Origin: Lamellibrachia columna
Taxonomy: Eukaryota > Annelida > Polychaeta > Sabellida > Siboglinidae
NCBI GenBank assembly: GCA_963662155.1
Contig: OY759272.1
Location: 48,836,566 to 48,900,565, forward strand
Length of the DNA stretch: 64,000 nt
Reading direction: 5' to 3'
In this document: positions 47,851-58,782 of the stretch, in pieces
How the letters are laid out: every line of letters starts with the position of its first letter
How positions within the stretch are numbered: the first letter of the stretch is position 1
Program-made: the position numbers and the translations under genes
Notes under the pieces: model-generated
What the model was told of the DNA's origin: nothing
Databases searched by the model: none
The model's input: only the letters and a program-made list of their open reading frames with translations

Positions 47851-49199
47851 TCTTGGCTATGCACCTGTTAATATTTTAACAAAACCTATACTTGTTGGTG
47901 AGAAATGTGGGTGAACCTCTTTAAACAGTAGATGACAGATGAACAGATTGGAAGGTGCACCAATTTGAGTGGCTATGGGCACAGTGACAATAAAGCAAAA
48001 GTTGTGACAGTTATATTTTTTACTAAATAATATTTCTGCAACTCAGTTCCTAAAATGACTTGGTAGTCTGATTATTAAAATGAAACATTTGGGTACATTA
48101 GTGATGCCAGCTGTTACTAGAGGGCGGGGCAGCTAATCAGTAACTGTTGCTGCTCTAATTATGTAGCAAATTATAAAATATTACTGTGCCAAATTGACAC
48201 AACTGTTGCTGTCAGTGTGTGACTTCCATAATCTCATTTTGATTAGAGTTTTGATTAGCACCACTACTGACAGCTGATGGTGTGTCTAAGCTGCACAGAT
48301 AAGATAAATAGTTTTCAATTATAATACAGATATTGCATATTTGTTTTGTTTACGCATTCCTAAATATCATCAAGTTTATTCTACAAATTGCAGATTTAGG
48401 ACTGAAAAAAAAAATTGTCAATAAAACAAATTTAATTATTGTGAAATTAACAATATTGTAAGTGAAGTTCACATATGGGTTATACGCGTAGTGGACATAA
48501 GCCTAATTATCAGATTTGCAACACTTAATTAGTACTAATTACTATTCATACTTCATTGATCAATGACTAATTGTGGAAAATTCCCACATGCTAGGATATC
48601 AACATAAGATCTTTAAATATTTAACTATTTTGTGATGATTAAGTGAATAATAAATGATATATTGATAGTATTGATGTTATCACAATTTTAAGCTGTGATT
48701 TGCTGTCAATAAAATATTATTTGTCTAAAATTTGTGTACATAAAACATGATTGCTTTAACTTATGAGAAAAAACACATTCTCAGAGCAAGTGAAAAAGGT
48801 AACATAACTAGTTAGAATATATGTAAATGTTACTGCTTCGATTAAGCTATTCCATGCCACTTCAAAGACTGCTGATTCCTCAACTTACAAATGTGATCTT
48901 AAGTGGTCAGAGATTAAAGATCATCCAGATTACCCTTTCCTGGATCCCCATTACTCGCCCCACTAAGCACCTGATGAGCTCATTTTGGTGAGAAATGTTT
49001 TAAGAACATGTGGGTTATATAAAAATATACCTATGCCTCGTTCTTGTTCTTGTTAGTGATTAAAGCGCAGAAGTATCGCATTCCCTGCTTCCGAAGATGA
49101 CACATTAGCGCATCACTGATGGTTTTTTGCTGCATAAATCCATGCTGTTTGACTTCCACCGCAGATGGTTTTTGTTTCAGCAATAGTTTATTATCCTGA
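47851..49199. other. No gene recognised
   Basis: AT-rich, no arrays, no exon identified. Confidence 0.45.
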
Positions 49200-49374
49200 G
49201 GAAGAGGTTGCTGTCAGTTGGTATTGCACAGTTCCCGTGGAGTGGTTGACTGGCTCGCACACTGATGTGTAGAACCTGTGAAAGTTTTGTTAAAACGCAA
49301 ATTTTATATATTCATCCATGAACAACTGGAGTTCAACAGAGCAAAGACCAGTGTCACTTTAACACAATTTCAAG
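49200..49374 (+). other. Possible 5' non-coding exon ending at a consensus donor
   Basis: The segment ends CAAG|GTAAGT, a perfect donor, and lies upstream of gene B on the right strand. Reading frames through it are short and closed, so it could only be untranslated. Its start is not defined. Confidence 0.2.
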
Positions 49375-49837
49375 GTAAGTTTGTTTCAACATATGGATGT
49401 AATTTCTCTTATTTCTATATTTACTATATTTGAAAGTTACACAAAATATTTGTTTTTGGCCACCTAGCTTTTATTTATATGGAGAGTACTGTCGTTTAAA
49501 TACCCAAAGACTGTAGTATTGCAGACGCCAGTCATTTCTAGAGCAATTTGAAGACACATTATTTCAATATTTTAGTAAACCATACAATTAAATTACTAAT
49601 TCCCATATTTTTTGTTATCCTATAATAATAATAATCATGTTGTTATGTAATTTGTTTTTACTTGTGTACAACACCATAGAATATTACAGTATAAAATTGG
49701 TGGTATTTAAATAAATAAATAAACATAAAAATATTAATTATATTATTTGTTACATATGTATTGTATGAAGAGTGTTAATGTTATGATGAGTTTTTCCATA
49801 ACAATGTCAGTGATCCAGATCTGATCCTAACTCTTGG

Positions 49838-50115
49838 TAACACAGTGGTTGGAATGTCGGCCTCTCAGATGAGAGGAAAGTGCTCTGAACCCTTGTGCTG
49901 CCATTTGAAGCTTGCACAATTTTGCACACATTATCCAGGCTGAGTTCACACAGCTGTATAGATTGGTACCTGGCTGTGCGCAGTGGTGGAATTATGTGAA
50001 GAAATAGTTTTCATGCAATAATGACAGCATGGCTGAATGCTTCCCAGAGAAGTTATGTCAGTGCTGGAATGAACAGGGAATGTAAATCAATCCGAGCAGG
50101 AACTGTTTTTCTGTC
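49838..50115 (+). mobile_element. tRNA-derived SINE copy 3
   Basis: On the plus strand the head reads AGTGGTTGGAATGTCGG (A-box-like) and TGCTCTGAACCC (degenerate B box), followed by the shared body with GCATGGCTGAATGCTTCCC. The orientation is opposite to copies 1 and 2. Confidence 0.65.
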
Positions 50116-52237
50116 ACTGCAAATAAAGATAGTTATCCTTTATATCTGACAGAATTTTTTTGGGAAAATCAATAAACTGGTACTATGGACTATGATACAT
50201 GTATTAATAAATATTTGGTATTGAAATATTAAACAACATTTCTTAGCAATATTAATTAATTGGACTTTTGAGAAAACAAAAACTTTATTTGATCATAATT
50301 ATCATTATCATGATACAGTCAGCAAAACCATACAGTCAGCAAAACCATACAGTCAGCCTATTAATTCACGAATACAGCATTTTCATAATAATAATAATAA
50401 TAAATGTTATTTATACATTCACATACAGAGAAAGACCCTGTTCAGGAGCATTTACATCTGAGTAAAATGCTAGCACTAAAGTCTGTAAACACAAACTAAC
50501 ATAGCTACTAAGAATGACAATTTGACACTGAAGATTGATTTGTAAAATGTTTATGGCATTTCTTTAAAAATGGAACTAAAGTAATTGCTTTCACATCTTA
50601 TGGGATGTCTCTCTGGTCAGATGGTCTTCTTTGATCTGTCTACATTATGTAATGGTAGACTCATGTTGACTTGACTCAGACCCAAGCCCAAGTACTCATG
50701 TAGCTCACTGAGCCAGCTCAAGGTGGCTGTCATTGTCTTCTGTGCCTAATTGTTGTTTGGGTGCTGGTAAACCAAGCAGGCTTTGCATAAACAAAGTGTG
50801 CATTGTCACAGCCCTTTGATGTGCCAGTCACTAACTCACCTGTCTGTGGTGACTGTTGTTATTATAACTGTGGTTGCCAATTACCTGCTGTGAGGATATT
50901 GCACCATTACACGAATACGAAAACTTGTATTAGAAGAATAAGATTTAACAGCATTTAATGTTCCCGTCCAAAACTTTGCCTATATCTGTACCATTTGTAA
51001 CATACATCCTCTTTATATTGCAATAATAATACATATTACTATCATTATTACTATTATTATTATATTAGTTAAATACTGGACAGTACAATTGAAGTCATAT
51101 CCTGCATTTTATATTTAGCTTTCATTTAGTTGTTTTATATTTTATTTAATGTTTTGTTGCTAATGTGTAAATATATTGTTTTATTTTATTTGTATTGAAT
51201 GTATATTTAAAGTAATTTATTAGTTTTTTAATTATGCATAATATGTTTTTAAAACCTTATGTTACAATTATGCTCTCAATGTACGTGTGAATCTATTCTT
51301 AGCTCACTTTTCTATTTGTTGTAATATTTATATAAATCAAGAGTATTTATATCAGAACACACTATATTTGCTTATCTTTGTCTTAAAAACACTAACATTG
51401 TTTAACACAAATACAAGGTGTAGGTTCAGTAATTCTGGTAAATTAGTACCACATTTGAGTAAAACACCTGTTCCTAAGACATATACTTACTGGGTATTTG
51501 TATCATTCTATCTCCACTTTGGGAAACAGCAAACAATAGTTATGCACCCTGCAGTAACATAAAGCACTGTGTGTCTCTATACAGGACTGTCAGATTTAAG
51601 AAACCTTACAACTTATTCATTATCCCACTGACAGTAATAATTGACTCGTTTAATATAATTTGTAATAATAATAAGTCAGTTTATTGGATTTGCAACCAAC
51701 CATAGGTTGAATATTACATGTATGTACAGATTAAAAATATGTATACAACATCAAATGCAATAAAAAAATTAACATTAAAATGCATATAAATAAATGAATG
51801 TACAGTAATGATAATTTGTTTTATTTTTAAAATGCTCACCTAGGCCTAATATTATTTCTATGCAAACCTGCCTTATTATTTTATTTGTTTCTTGGTTGTC
51901 TATCCACCAACAACATTGTTGGTGTCGAACTGGTATTCAGTTGAAATGTTCAACTGCAATGGTTGCAAAATCAATCAACTTATTATTACCAGGAATTATT
52001 ATTATTATCAGTTATATGTTGACTGCTGTTCAGTTGGTTCATATTTCTATGGAGAAATGAATAGCAACCTGGCCAAAGATCACACCTGTTTCACTGAACA
52101 ACTGAAGTGTGAAACATGGTCAGAGTCGGCCATGTGGAACCAGATGGTTGGCCAGGCAGAACCAGATTCAGCATTGAGATCAAAGAGTTCTGTAGCAGAA
52201 CAATGAATGTTAATCCTCTTGACCAATTGTTGTGTAG
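50116..52237. other. Upstream flank or intron of gene B
   Basis: No exon identified. A 38-base segment at 51898-51936 recurs at 55379-55416 with one difference. Confidence 0.45.
50385..50403. repeat. (AAT)n microsatellite
   Basis: Short AATAAT run. Confidence 0.85.
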
Positions 52238-52242
52238 ACAAG

Positions 52243-52361
52243 ATTCTCCCAGTCCAACTTCACAAAGATACTCATGAGTCATTTTCAAAGCAAACCTCCG
52301 GGGTAAACAGGGTATTTGCTAGAGACCCAGATACACAAGTGTACTCGGAGTTGTTTTCAAA
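52243..52361 (+). CDS. Gene B exon matching A exon 4 (C2 centre)
   Basis: This 119-nt stretch encodes ILPVQLHKDTHESFSKQT and ends DPDTQVYSELFSK, matching gene A's VLPSTLK...QTK...SPVYDEIFSV with about eight extra residues. The exit phase (2) is correct and the cut falls at the same residue as in gene A. The donor is weak (AA|GTTTCC), and the acceptor could instead be the better tgtgtag ending at 52237, giving a start at 52238. Confidence 0.55.
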
Positions 52362-55300
52362 GTTTCCAGTTCTCTTGTAGTTGGGTGAGGGAGCTGATGT
52401 CTTCCCATTCGCAGACTCCCTGGGTCCGTGGAATGGGGATGTGGGTGATCAGTCGGTATATAACCCCTTCTGGATGTAATAAGGACATCAGTCATTGTCA
52501 AAGGTGAATCATTGAAAGTAAAATAATCGGTTGAGTGTATCAAAGTTGAAGCTTGTGGAGAGGTAAGGGAAGGTGTAGCACACTAAGTATAAAGTACAGT
52601 TAATCCACTAACTTGTTGAAATTCTATATAAATAGTGCTGAAATTTTTTAAAACTGTACTTGCAAGATGTTTCAATGAATTTGTTAATGCATTGTAAACA
52701 TTCCTTGAGATAGTTTCTACACGTTATTTTATCAATACTAAAAGTTGTGCAGATATGTTTCTTTGGGATACATTTAAAAATAATTATTTGCTAATTAAAT
52801 GTTAATTTGGGTGCTTTATTAAGGGGAAAACTTATGCTAACAGAAGCCTTAAAAACTATAAGTAATTTTTTTACTACTTACTGGCAGTAAACTGAAACAT
52901 TAGAGACTGTTTACTGTGCATAAAATAACCAGAAACACAAAAGTAAAAACTAAAAAAAATCATAGCAATTTAGGGTCAGAAATAGGTGTAAAGCTTCCCC
53001 AATTAAAGGGTTTCCAGCTTGGCAAGCAACACACTTATGGAGTATTACAGTTGTGTTTGATATGGATGAGTGGATGTCGGTTGTCATAAAGTTTCTTGGA
53101 AGGTTCCACATTCCCCAGCCATCCCCCCTGACTCCTGTGTCTCTCCCTCCCATGATAAATCTAACAAGTACATCTGCTGTTTGCTGTGTTGAGCCAAGGA
53201 ATGCATTTGCTGTTTGTGATTCAATGTGATTTATTGCTGTTGCAGACTTGAAATGGAAGGTTCCAGGAATGAGGAGTTTATGTTGTCTGCTTGGCACAGG
53301 GATCAACAGAAGTGGTACGCTTTTATTCCTCATCACATTATTATTTAAGTTTGTAATAATTTTAATGATAATTTAAAATGACAACCATAAAGTTTATAGA
53401 TCCAACACAGTGACACAATCAATTGTTGTGCACATTAAAAAAAACTTATATTTAAATTAATTAAATGAATAACAAAGAAGATGACCACAATATGAAAATG
53501 TTTATTATCATCCATGAGTATTTATTCTCTCTGGTCTACAACACCAACAACCATGACAACAATTTGTAACAACAACAATCTGTAACAACAACAATCTGTA
53601 ACAACAACAACAATCTGTAACAACAACAACAATCTGTAACAACAACAACAATATGTAACAACAACAATATGTAACAACAACAACAATATGTAACAACAAC
53701 AACAACAATATGTAACAACAACAACAACAATATGTAACAACAACAACAACAATATGTAACAACAACAACAACAATATGTAACAACAACAATATGTAACAA
53801 AGCAACAAAACAACAACCTGAGTCAGTTCTGTGCATATTTACGACATGTTTACTTTCTTTTAACCTTATTTTCATAATTTTTTATTAGGATAATCCTTAT
53901 AAATAACAAGTATGTAACTTGTTGTTAACACACACAGGGGTATGTAGTACAACACTGAGGGTATTTAGTACGACACACAGGGGTATTTAATACGACACAC
54001 AGGGGTATTTAGTATGACACACAGGGGTATTTAGTACGACACACAGGGAGGGGTATATAGTACAACACACAGGGGTATGTAATACAACACACAGGGGTAT
54101 TTAGGTCAACACACAGGGGTATGTAGCACAACAATAGAGAGGATTAGTTGCAACAGTTTACACAATAATATTATGAACCACTTTTCATTAACAATTGTCT
54201 TTGACAAATTGCACCCATGGTTACCATAGTTACTGAGGCTTGGAGGAGACTTCAAGGGGTGAGTTGAGAATAAATAAAAGGGAACAGTGATTCTACTGGA
54301 GTTAATCACTTGGCCACTTGTGTAGGGTGAATCAGAATTTATTTAACTAAACAGGTCATTTGTTGTACTGATGGTGGAAAGGACACATGTCTCTAAGTTG
54401 TGTGGTTTATAATTTGGTATAGCGAGTTCATGTTGAGATTTGTGTGTTTGCGTCCATTGGATGGATTACTTCACAGCATAACTCATGAAAGATACATACT
54501 CTTTTGATATTCTACCCGAATTGCAGGTATATAGGTGCACTTGTGCGTTTTAGCTGCAGTGAACTTGTTGGATGCGTTACATATGGAATGAAGCATCTGC
54601 TGGGTAGAAAGAGGCCAGTGGTAAGTGACATGTCTGCTTCATCCTTCTTATACTTTCTCACCTGTGTGACATATGTAGGGGGTTGGTATTACTTAGGTTT
54701 ACTTAGGTTCTTCCTGACCGTAGGCGGTGGCCTCGGTGGTTAGATCTTCAACGTTCCCTTGGAATGCTCTACGACTTCCTGGCAAGGCAGCTTTGTAGTT
54801 ATAGAGAAATTCCTCAGTACTCCAATGTCTATCTAGATGGGTTTTAAATGAGTTGACACTTGGGGCAGTTACAACTACTTCCGGTAGATCATTCCACAAT
54901 ATGGTAACTCTAAGTGAGAAGCTTTCTTTTCTAACATTTGTACAAGCACGTTCTATAAACAATTTCAAACTATGACCCCTTGTTCCTTCCGTTGTATCAC
55001 TGTCTTTGTGCAGCTTGACAATGTTAGATACATCATTGTTATGATATCATTTCCTGCCACAGATACACAGGTCAGTCAATGGTGGCAGCAATTGTTATCA
55101 GAACACAGGAAACTTTTGTCGTTTTGTGGCAGAAATATTGATCGTGGTTAAGATACATTAAATATTGATTGTGGTTAAGATACATTAAATATTGATCACT
55201 GTTGCATTGTTAGGGTACTTTGACTTAATGAACGTAACTTACAAACTTGTGTCAGTCCTAATAAAGGTTTTAAAAATTTAGTCCAATTTATGGAACTGTT

Positions 55301-58300
55301 GTAGCTTTTTGGGTATTTTGGACAATCATCTCAATGCTAACTGCTATTCATGAGATATTTTCTGACTTAGCAATGTCTGTCTATCCACCAACAACATTGT
55401 TGGTGTAGAACTGGTATGTCTGGGAAGCACTGATCCTACATGTCGTGTGTTTGTCCACAGTTCAAGTTGGATGACACATCCTACAAACTGAAGCCAGAGA
55501 GTGTGGGGAGACAGGTGACGACAGAGAGTGTGGGGAGACAGGTGACAACAGAGAGTGTGGGGAGACAGGTGACGACAGAGAGTGTGGGGAGACAGGTGAC
55601 AACAGAGAGTGTGGGGAGACAGGTGACGACAGAGAGTGTGGGGAGACAGGTGACAACAGAACATGAGGAGACTGGAGCGGAGGACAAGGGTGAGTCTCAC
55701 TGCAAACTGTTACATGAAGGGTTTACATATTGTACAGGACAGGTGTCACATCAGCATCAGAAGTTGATGAGTATTGGGGGGGCAGAAGTTGGTTTGATGA
55801 GTATTGGGGGGGTCAACATATACTCAACATATACCCACCAGAAAATATTGGGGGGCCCCACCCCATGACCTATGTCTTCATATATTTACAATTGAAACAT
55901 CCTCAGATAGTATTTCATAAAATGGTTCCACAGATTATTTTTAATGTGGCATTTTTGGCATTTGTTTCCAAGTGAAGTCATCAGAATCCTGCATGCTGCT
56001 AGCCTGTAATGTTGTGATCACTAGTCAAAACTAGTGTAATTGTTTTAATTGTAATATAGTTTTGATGCAGTATTCATTTTTCAATCTTATGTCATATCAA
56101 ATGTCTTGTTTTCATATTTAGATATACACAATATTTTTTGTATAGCTATATTAAATACATAAGCTTTACTCATGCCACTATAAATACATAAGCTTTACTC
56201 ATGCCACTATAAATACATAAGCTTTACTCATGCCACTATAAATACATAAGCTTTACTCATGCCACTATAAATACATAAGCTTTACTCATGCCACTATAAA
56301 TACATAAGCTTTACTCATGCCACTATAAATACATAAGCTTTACTCATGCCACTATAAATACATAAGCTTTACTCATGCCACTATAAATACATAAGCTTTA
56401 CTCATGCTACTATAAATACATAAGCTTTACTCATGCCACTATAAATACATAAGCTTTACTCATGCCACTATAAATACATAAGCTTTACTCATGCCACTAT
56501 AAATGTATGTTACTAATGTGGACATAATCCATAACATCAACAGAGTCACTGTTAATGTCAATCAGTGTCACTAATGTCAATTGATGTCACTAATGTCAAC
56601 CAGCCCCATGTCACTGTTGTACCTAGCCATTTAAATGAGGATGTTTTACAGCAGCAGGGATGGCTCATGTAAGAAGGTTATCTGGACTGCAGCCACTGAA
56701 GGTAAACATTCAGTTTGTTTGTCATGTGATCATACATCCTGTTTGTTTGTCATGTGATCATACATCCTGTTTGTTTGTGATCATACATCCTGTTTGTTCA
56801 TCATGTAATCATACATCCTGTTTGTTTGTCATGTGATCATGCATCCTGTTTATTTGTCATGTGATCATACATCCTTTTTGTTTGTCATGTGATCATACAT
56901 CCTGTTTGTTTGTCATGTGATCATACACCCTGTTTGTTTGTGATCATACATCCTGTTTGTTTGTCATGTAATCATACATCCTGTTTGTTTGTCATGTGAT
57001 CATGCATCCTGTTTGTTTGTCATGTGATTATACATCCTGTTTGTTTGTCATGTGATCATGCATCCTGTTTGTTTGTGATCATACATCCTGTTTGTCATAT
57101 GATCAGGCATCCTGTTTGTTTGTCATGTGATCATGCATCCTGTTTGTTTGTCATGTGATCATGCATCCTGTTTGTTTGTCATGTGATCATGCATCCTGTT
57201 TGTTTGTCATGTGATCATGCATCCTGTTTGTTTGTCATGTGATCATGCATCCTGTTTGTTTGTCATGTGATCATACATCCTGTTTGTTTGTCATGTGATC
57301 ATACATCCTGTTTCTTTGTCATGTGATCATACATCCTGTTTCTTTGTCATGTGATCATGCATCCTGTTTCTTTTTATTTACAAACAATGGCTATCATGGC
57401 GTATGTAACACTTTTGGAAGAATTACATACTAATTACAACATTAAGCCTCAAACACAGTGATCATTTCATAGACTTCCACTGTGCTAAATGTATTGATCT
57501 GTTTACTATATTTTGTTTAAGTATTAATTATGATAATAATAAATAATTTAATCATAATTTAAACAAAATAATTATTTATTCTTTATTCATTTCATTTACC
57601 ACACTTATATTGATTCCCATTTGTAGTCCTGTATTTCCATGGTGTATTTACATGGTGTATTTCCATAGTGTATTTACATGACGTAGTCTGAGAAAAGAAT
57701 TATTACAGTGATTTAATTGTGAGACTTGATTTATTAAATAATGTCATAATAAAGCAAAGTAAAGCTAGAATAACCAGGAAATAGAACAACCGGTAAAACA
57801 GGTGATTCTTGCATTGTTTTTATGCAATAAATGTATAAATTGCATTGTTTCCCCAGGTCGTGGTCGAGTGTCTACACATGGGTTATGGGTTCACCGTGCG
57901 AGGTGGTTGCCCAACCAGAGTGGGACATGTAAGACAGGGCAGTTCTGCCCAGTTGGCTGGACTAAGGGACAGCGATTACATCACCCATATCAATGGCTGT
58001 GATGTGACTTCTCTGAGCAAGCAAGAGGTCGCCAAGGTTGTCAGGTAAATCTACAAACAACCTATCCGTGAATTTATTTAATACAATTTATATCTGCTGA
58101 AATTATGATCATCATCCCCTCAATGGTTCAGTCAATTTCATGAAACAGTTTTGTTGTTTTTAGTAATAAATAGTGTTGTTTGCAATACAAGATGGAATCA
58201 GTTCTTGAGTCCACTACTGATGATTGCTGCATCACCTGTTGATGGGCACAATTGAGCTTGTGTTCTTGTTGAGAAATTAATTTAAAAACAGTTTTAGGGA

Positions 58301-58662
58301 ACTTTGTTGAATTCATGAATGCATATAAAATAGTGTTTTTATGTAAAAAAAATTATTGAAAAATATGTTATGGAAAAAATATTTTATGGAAAATGTATAA
58401 AAAAATTATGGAAAAATATTTCATTGATGTTTGCAGGCATGCGAACACTGACATCACTCTTGACATCCGGCGGTGTCACGTAGAGTCGCCATGGCAACAA
58501 GAGATTGTTGACTCGTGGGAGAGTCTACAGTTGGAGAAGACGTCCAGCCAACGTGACGTGTTGGTCCAGTCAACAGGGGAGGAGGAGAGGGGAGCAAGGA
58601 AGACCAGGGAGGATGGCAGGGGGAGCTCCTGTCTGTCATCAGACGTCACGTTCAGTTTACTT
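52243..58662 (+). CDS. Gene B: second RGS3-like C2-PDZ protein, 7 exons seen, both ends incomplete
   Basis: Seven plus-strand exons join in phase into 312 codons. They give the second half of a C2 domain, a linker, a PDZ domain and an acidic/Ser tail, mirroring gene A exon for exon. The first C2 exons (counterparts of gene A exons 1-3) were not found and should lie left of 52237. The RGS domain, if present, lies beyond 64000. The gene diverges from gene A, so the two are head to head about 34 kb apart. Family role (GTPase activation of G-alpha by the RGS part, with C2 and PDZ for localisation) is inferred from architecture. Its C2-closing exon carries an in-frame 27-bp minisatellite. Confidence 0.76.
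53246..53314 (+). CDS. Gene B exon matching A exon 5
   Basis: This 69-nt exon is identical in length and phase to gene A exon 5. It has a tgttgcag acceptor and a GTACGC donor. It encodes LEMEGSRNEEFMLSAWHRDQ, matching the VSVWHRE strand of C2. Confidence 0.78.
53555..53812. repeat. (CAA)n minisatellite with TATGTAA / TCTGTAA punctuation
   Basis: Units of (CAA)2-5 followed by TATGTAA or TCTGTAA. It lies in the gene B intron between 53315 and 54559. Confidence 0.95.
53928..54132. repeat. 22-bp minisatellite, about 9 copies
   Basis: Units begin CACACAGGGGTATTTAGTAC, with GTATGTA variants. Confidence 0.93.
54560..54620 (+). CDS. Gene B exon matching A exon 6
   Basis: This 61-nt exon has an agctgcag acceptor and a perfect GTAAGT donor. 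It encodes ELVGCVTYGMKHLLGRKRPV, sharing GMKHLLG and the GC.x(Y/F)G core with gene A. Phase is 2 in and 0 out, as in gene A. Confidence 0.85.
54699..55045 (-). mobile_element. Second LINE family, 3' coding fragment
   Basis: The minus strand encodes RKESFSLRVTILWNDLPEVV and then SVNSFKTHLDRHWS, the same tail domain but from a different family than the copies at 1, 16964 and 47407. The stop is followed by a doubled CCTAAGTAA tail. It sits in a gene B intron, antisense to the gene. Confidence 0.8.
55461..55689 (+). CDS. Gene B exon matching A exon 7, with coding minisatellite
   Basis: This 229-nt exon has a ttgtccacag acceptor and a GTGAGT donor, phase 0 in and 1 out, as in gene A exon 7. It opens FKLDDTSYKLKPESVGRQ, which aligns with gene A SGWYHLLTDNVGRR at Y.L....VGR. 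From there a 27-bp unit coding ESVGRQVTT is repeated six times in frame, then HEETGAEDK. Each unit contains CAG|GTGAC, which resembles a splice donor. Whether all six copies are retained in mRNA is unknown. Confidence 0.72.
55497..55658 (+). repeat. 27-bp minisatellite inside a gene B coding exon, 6 copies
   Basis: The unit begins GAGAGTGTGGGGAGACAGGT and codes ESVGRQVTT. Copies alternate GACGACA and GACAACA, both read as DD-neutral VTT codons, so the protein repeat is invariant while the DNA shows a two-unit period of 54 bp. Confidence 0.95.
56150..56508. repeat. 29-bp minisatellite, about 12 copies
   Basis: Units begin ATAAATACATAAGCTTTACT; almost identical. In the gene B intron before the linker exon. 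Confidence 0.97.
56658..56701 (+). CDS. Gene B linker exon
   Basis: This 44-nt exon has a cagcag acceptor and a GTAAAC donor. It encodes MAHVRRLSGLQPLK after a Gly made across the junction. Phase 1 in and 0 out matches gene A exon 8, and it leads straight into the PDZ frame. It is short, so the evidence is phase and position rather than sequence similarity. Confidence 0.6.
56705..57372. repeat. 28-bp minisatellite, about 24 copies
   Basis: Units begin CATCCTGTTTGTTTGTCATG and end TGATCATA or TGATCATG; some units lack the GTCATGTG part. It starts directly after the linker exon of gene B. Confidence 0.97.
57857..58044 (+). CDS. Gene B PDZ exon (complete core in one exon)
   Basis: This 188-nt exon has a gtttccccag acceptor and a GTAAAT donor. 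It encodes VVVECLHMGYGFTVRGG..., then SSAQLAGLRDSDYITHINGC and SLSKQEVAKVV. YGFTV is the carboxylate loop and AGL.D.DYI..ING the PDZ core. Its length equals the sum of gene A exons 9 and 10 (82+106), so the two genes differ by one intron. Confidence 0.92.
58437..58662 (+). CDS. Gene B last visible exon (PDZ last strand and tail)
   Basis: This 226-nt exon has a tgtttgcag acceptor and a GTGAGT donor. It opens HANTDITLDIRR, aligning with gene A HSPEQIVLDIQR, then has ESPWQQEI, EEERGARKTRED and SSCLSSDV. It ends in phase 0, as in gene A exon 11. The rest of the gene must lie beyond the two large arrays that follow. Confidence 0.88.
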
Positions 58663-58782
58663 GTGAGTATCTCTTAGTCACTCTGTTAAAGCGACATCTC
58701 TTGCTCATCTCACTCATTCGCTTACTCACTCGCTCACTCATTCACTCGCTCATCTCATTTCAGACTCATTTCGTGAACACTA

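Noticed and set aside
52950..53336. 128-residue minus-strand frame
   Set aside because: It is the shadow of the plus-strand gene B exon at 53246-53314 and its flanking intron.
53508..53875. Cys/Leu/Val-rich minus-strand frames that look membrane-spanning
   Set aside because: They are translations of (TTG)n from the CAA array.
54679..54720. GWYYL as the C2-closing exon of gene B
   Set aside because: It is out of phase with the preceding exon and ends in the LINE tail; exon 55461-55689 has the right phases and aligns at Y.L....VGR.
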